Assembly: GCA_937881145.1 (NCBI GenBank)
Contig: CALGFL010000257.1
Location: forward strand, 1 to 16,363
Reading direction: 5' to 3'
DNA: 16,363 nucleotides
DNA from: an uncultured Bordetella sp.
GTDB taxonomy: Bacteria > Pseudomonadota > Gammaproteobacteria > Burkholderiales > Burkholderiaceae_B
Under the pieces are notes generated by a model. The model saw only the letters and a program-made list of their open reading frames with translations. It did no database searches and was not told the origin of the DNA. Position numbers and translations under genes: made by a program. This document shows, one piece after another, positions 14,619-16,363 of this stretch (the first letter of the stretch is position 1; each line of letters starts with the position of its first letter).

Positions 14619-15341
14619 TCATTGCACGTGCAGCAGCCGCCCGTGCCCGGGCGAGCGCGGGTCCAGGCCGCTCAGACGGACCACATCCCAGAAGCCGGCC
14701 GGCGAGCTCGATATGAGGGGCACGCCCAGCCGGCGCTCGACTTGCAGCGTCACCTCCAGCGTGCGCAGGCCGCCGCACGAGAGCAGGATGCCCTCGCTGT
14801 CCGGCGCGGCGGCGTGCACGCGCAGGCACAGGTCCACCAGGGTGTCGGATTTCACCTGGCCCATGGCCTGCACGCCGCTGATCCCCAGGCCTTCGACGGC
14901 AGTGACCTCCAGGCCTTCGTCGCGCAGATAGGCGGCCAGCCGTTCGTTGACGTCGTCGATGTAGGACGTGGCCACGGCCACGCGGCGCACGCCGGTGGCT
15001 GCCAGGCCGTTGATCACGGCGTGGCTCATGGTCGTGCAGGGCAGGCCGGTGGCTTCGCGCATGCGTTCGCGCAGCTCCCGGGTGAATCCGGCGCCGCGAT
15101 AAAAACTCAGCGAGGTACCCATCAGCGAGATGGCGCGCATGTCTTGCTCGGCCAGTGCGCGGGCATGGCCGACGACCGATTCGATCACTTCGTCGTATCC
15201 GGCCGGCGTGACGGATCCCAGGCCCAGGCCGCGGGCGTGAAAGGCGATGCGCGAGCCGTAGAGAGCGGGGCCCTCGAAGGGCACCTCCCCGGTCGCGGGC
15301 GGCACGATGAGGCCGATGCGCGGTGCGTTGCTGTCGGTCAT
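14619..15341 (-). CDS. Arylmalonate decarboxylase-like enzyme of the Asp/Glu racemase superfamily
   Basis: The 240-residue protein closely follows my memory of the B. bronchiseptica arylmalonate decarboxylase (AMDase). Shared stretches include IVPPA, GLGLGSVTP, YDEVIESVV (close match), LMGTSLSFYRGA, REATGLPCTTMS, YIDDVNERLAA, EGILLSCGGL (close match) and LISSSPAGFWD (close match). The active-site residues map with an offset of one: G75, T76 and S77 (the oxyanion hole), Y127, and the single cysteine C189. Racemases and maleate isomerases of this superfamily carry a second cysteine where G75 is. This supports decarboxylase-type chemistry on a substituted malonate, without a cofactor. The start is 22 bp after the Bug receptor stop codon, so the two genes are probably one operon. 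The natural substrate of this family is not established, and maleate isomerase-type activity cannot be excluded. Confidence 0.85.
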   Translation of the reverse strand: MTDSNAPRIGLIVPPATGEVPFEGPALYGSRIAFHARGLGLGSVTPAGYDEVIESVVGHARALAEQDMRAISLMGTSLSFYRGAGFTRELRERMREATGLPCTTMSHAVINGLAATGVRRVAVATSYIDDVNERLAAYLRDEGLEVTAVEGLGISGVQAMGQVKSDTLVDLCLRVHAAAPDSEGILLSCGGLRTLEVTLQVERRLGVPLISSSPAGFWDVVRLSGLDPRSPGHGRLLHVQ

Positions 15342-15363
15342 GGAATGGCGATATACGTGGGAT

Positions 15364-16320
15364 TCAGGGGTTGTTGAAGGTCAGATGGGCATCGTGGATG
15401 AGCCCGCCCCAATGGGCTTGCTGGGCCTTCATCCAGTCGGCCAACTTGCCGGCCGGCATATAGCGCACCTGCGAGCCCTGCTCGAGATATTGGTGCTGCA
15501 GTTCGGGCGTGTTCAGCACGGTGGGCAGCGCGGTTTCCAGGGCCTTCAAGGCCTTGGCGGGCGTGCCGGCAGGGGCCAGCAGGAATAGCGCGGGCGTGGC
15601 CTCGAAACCGGGCAGGGTCTCGGCCACCGTCGGGATGTCGGGCACGGTGGGAAAGCGCTTGGCCGTCATCACGGCCAGGATGCGCACGTGGCCCGCCTGC
15701 AGCTGCGGCAGCACGGAAGGCAGGCTGGCGATGGCCACGGGAATCTGGCCCGAGACCAGGTCCTGCGTGGCCGGGGCAGCGCCCCGGTAGGGCACGTGCA
15801 CCAGGCTGACGTGGGCTTCGCGCTTGAGCAGTTCGCCGGCCAGGTGGTGGATGGAACCCACGCCCACCGACGCGTAGGAATAGCGGTTGGGCGCCTGCCG
15901 TGCCGCTTGCAGCAGCTCCGGCAAGGTGTGGAAGGGGCTGTCGCCGGGCACGGACACGGTCAGCACGGCTTGGCCCACCATGCCGACGGGCGTGAGCTTG
16001 TGCCAGTCGTAGTTCAGGTGCGGATAGATGAAGGGCGCGATCATCAGCGACGTATCGCCGAACAGCAGCGTGTTGCCGTCGTGTTCGGCGCGAGAGACAT
16101 AATCGGCCGCGATGGTGCCGCCTGCGCCGGGGCGGTTTTCGACGATCACGGCCCGCCCCAGCGGACCGCTCAATTGCTTGGCCAGAAGCCGGGCGAGGAT
16201 GTCCACGCCGCCGCCCGCGGCAAAGCCCACGACCAGCCGCAAAGGCGGCTCTTCGGCGCTCGCGGTGGCGCATAGCATGCCCAGGGTCAACAGGGCCAGG
16301 GATAAAAAGCGACGAAGCAT
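15364..16320 (-). CDS. Bug/TctC-family periplasmic solute receptor
   Basis: This is a periplasmic binding protein of the tripartite tricarboxylate transporter type, a family greatly expanded in Bordetella and its relatives. It has 318 residues. Residues 1-22 form a signal peptide (MLRRFLSLALLTLGMLCATASA, cut before EEPP). LVVGFAAGGGVDILARLLAKQL and VIVENRPGAGG (about 58-68) are the family hallmarks, and VHVPYRG (about 174-180) and the later IPTVAETLPGFE (about 230-241) fit as well. The usual PGG of the first motif is AGG here. The ATG is set by AGGAG 7 nt upstream. No membrane subunits (TctA/TctB) are visible, so it is an orphan receptor. Its downstream partner gene suggests a malonate- or carboxylate-like ligand, which is inference. 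Confidence 0.93.
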   Translation of the reverse strand: MLRRFLSLALLTLGMLCATASAEEPPLRLVVGFAAGGGVDILARLLAKQLSGPLGRAVIVENRPGAGGTIAADYVSRAEHDGNTLLFGDTSLMIAPFIYPHLNYDWHKLTPVGMVGQAVLTVSVPGDSPFHTLPELLQAARQAPNRYSYASVGVGSIHHLAGELLKREAHVSLVHVPYRGAAPATQDLVSGQIPVAIASLPSVLPQLQAGHVRILAVMTAKRFPTVPDIPTVAETLPGFEATPALFLLAPAGTPAKALKALETALPTVLNTPELQHQYLEQGSQVRYMPAGKLADWMKAQQAHWGGLIHDAHLTFNNP

Positions 16321-16363
16321 GTGGTGTCTCCTCTTGCTGCGATCTTGTGGTGTGTTTGTGCAG

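Noticed and set aside
16255..16320. Possible lipoprotein signal in the Bug receptor (LC within the signal peptide)
   Set aside because: The residues before the cysteine (GML) do not fit a lipobox, and a normal cleavage site ASA follows.

Overview
The window is GC-rich, densely packed proteobacterial DNA with short gaps, ATGA overlaps and strong AGGAG ribosome sites. It most resembles a betaproteobacterium of the Bordetella/Achromobacter group (Alcaligenaceae). Three things point there: a tripartite-tricarboxylate-type (Bug) periplasmic receptor gene at the right end, an EpsC-type serine acetyltransferase, and a close relative of the Bordetella bronchiseptica arylmalonate decarboxylase. The genus is inferred from remembered family features, not from a database search.

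Left and centre (1-10502): an apparent catabolic block. A DAO-family FAD oxidoreductase (minus strand, cut by the window edge) diverges from a four-gene polyamine-type ABC importer operon (binding protein, ATPase, two permeases; 608-4622). A MocR/GabR-type regulator (4592-6121, minus) meets the importer tail to tail with a 31-bp overlap. It diverges from a second operon of a mandelate-racemase-type enolase, an aldehyde dehydrogenase and a GMC alcohol oxidoreductase (6245-10502). Both divergent intergenic regions carry the same near-palindromic 16-base motif (15 of 16 identical). This suggests that the MocR protein controls itself, the importer, the oxidase and the enzyme operon as one regulon. 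A plausible logic is import of an amino or polyhydroxy compound, oxidation of amine or alcohol to aldehyde, then to acid, and dehydration or racemisation of the acid. The substrate cannot be named from sequence.

Right (10503-16363): unrelated genes. cheV has a FliA-like promoter candidate. An ABC exporter gene is broken by an in-frame amber codon at codon 59, so it is probably a pseudogene. cysE (serine O-acetyltransferase) follows. A minus-strand pair encodes a Bug-type solute receptor and an AMDase-like Asp/Glu racemase superfamily enzyme with the single-cysteine decarboxylase active site.

Other structures include a 24-base near-perfect inverted repeat that straddles the first permease start codon, and a strong hairpin between the binding-protein and ATPase genes. 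No tRNA, rRNA, CRISPR array or intact insertion sequence was seen, and no gene-free stretch exceeds about 215 bp.
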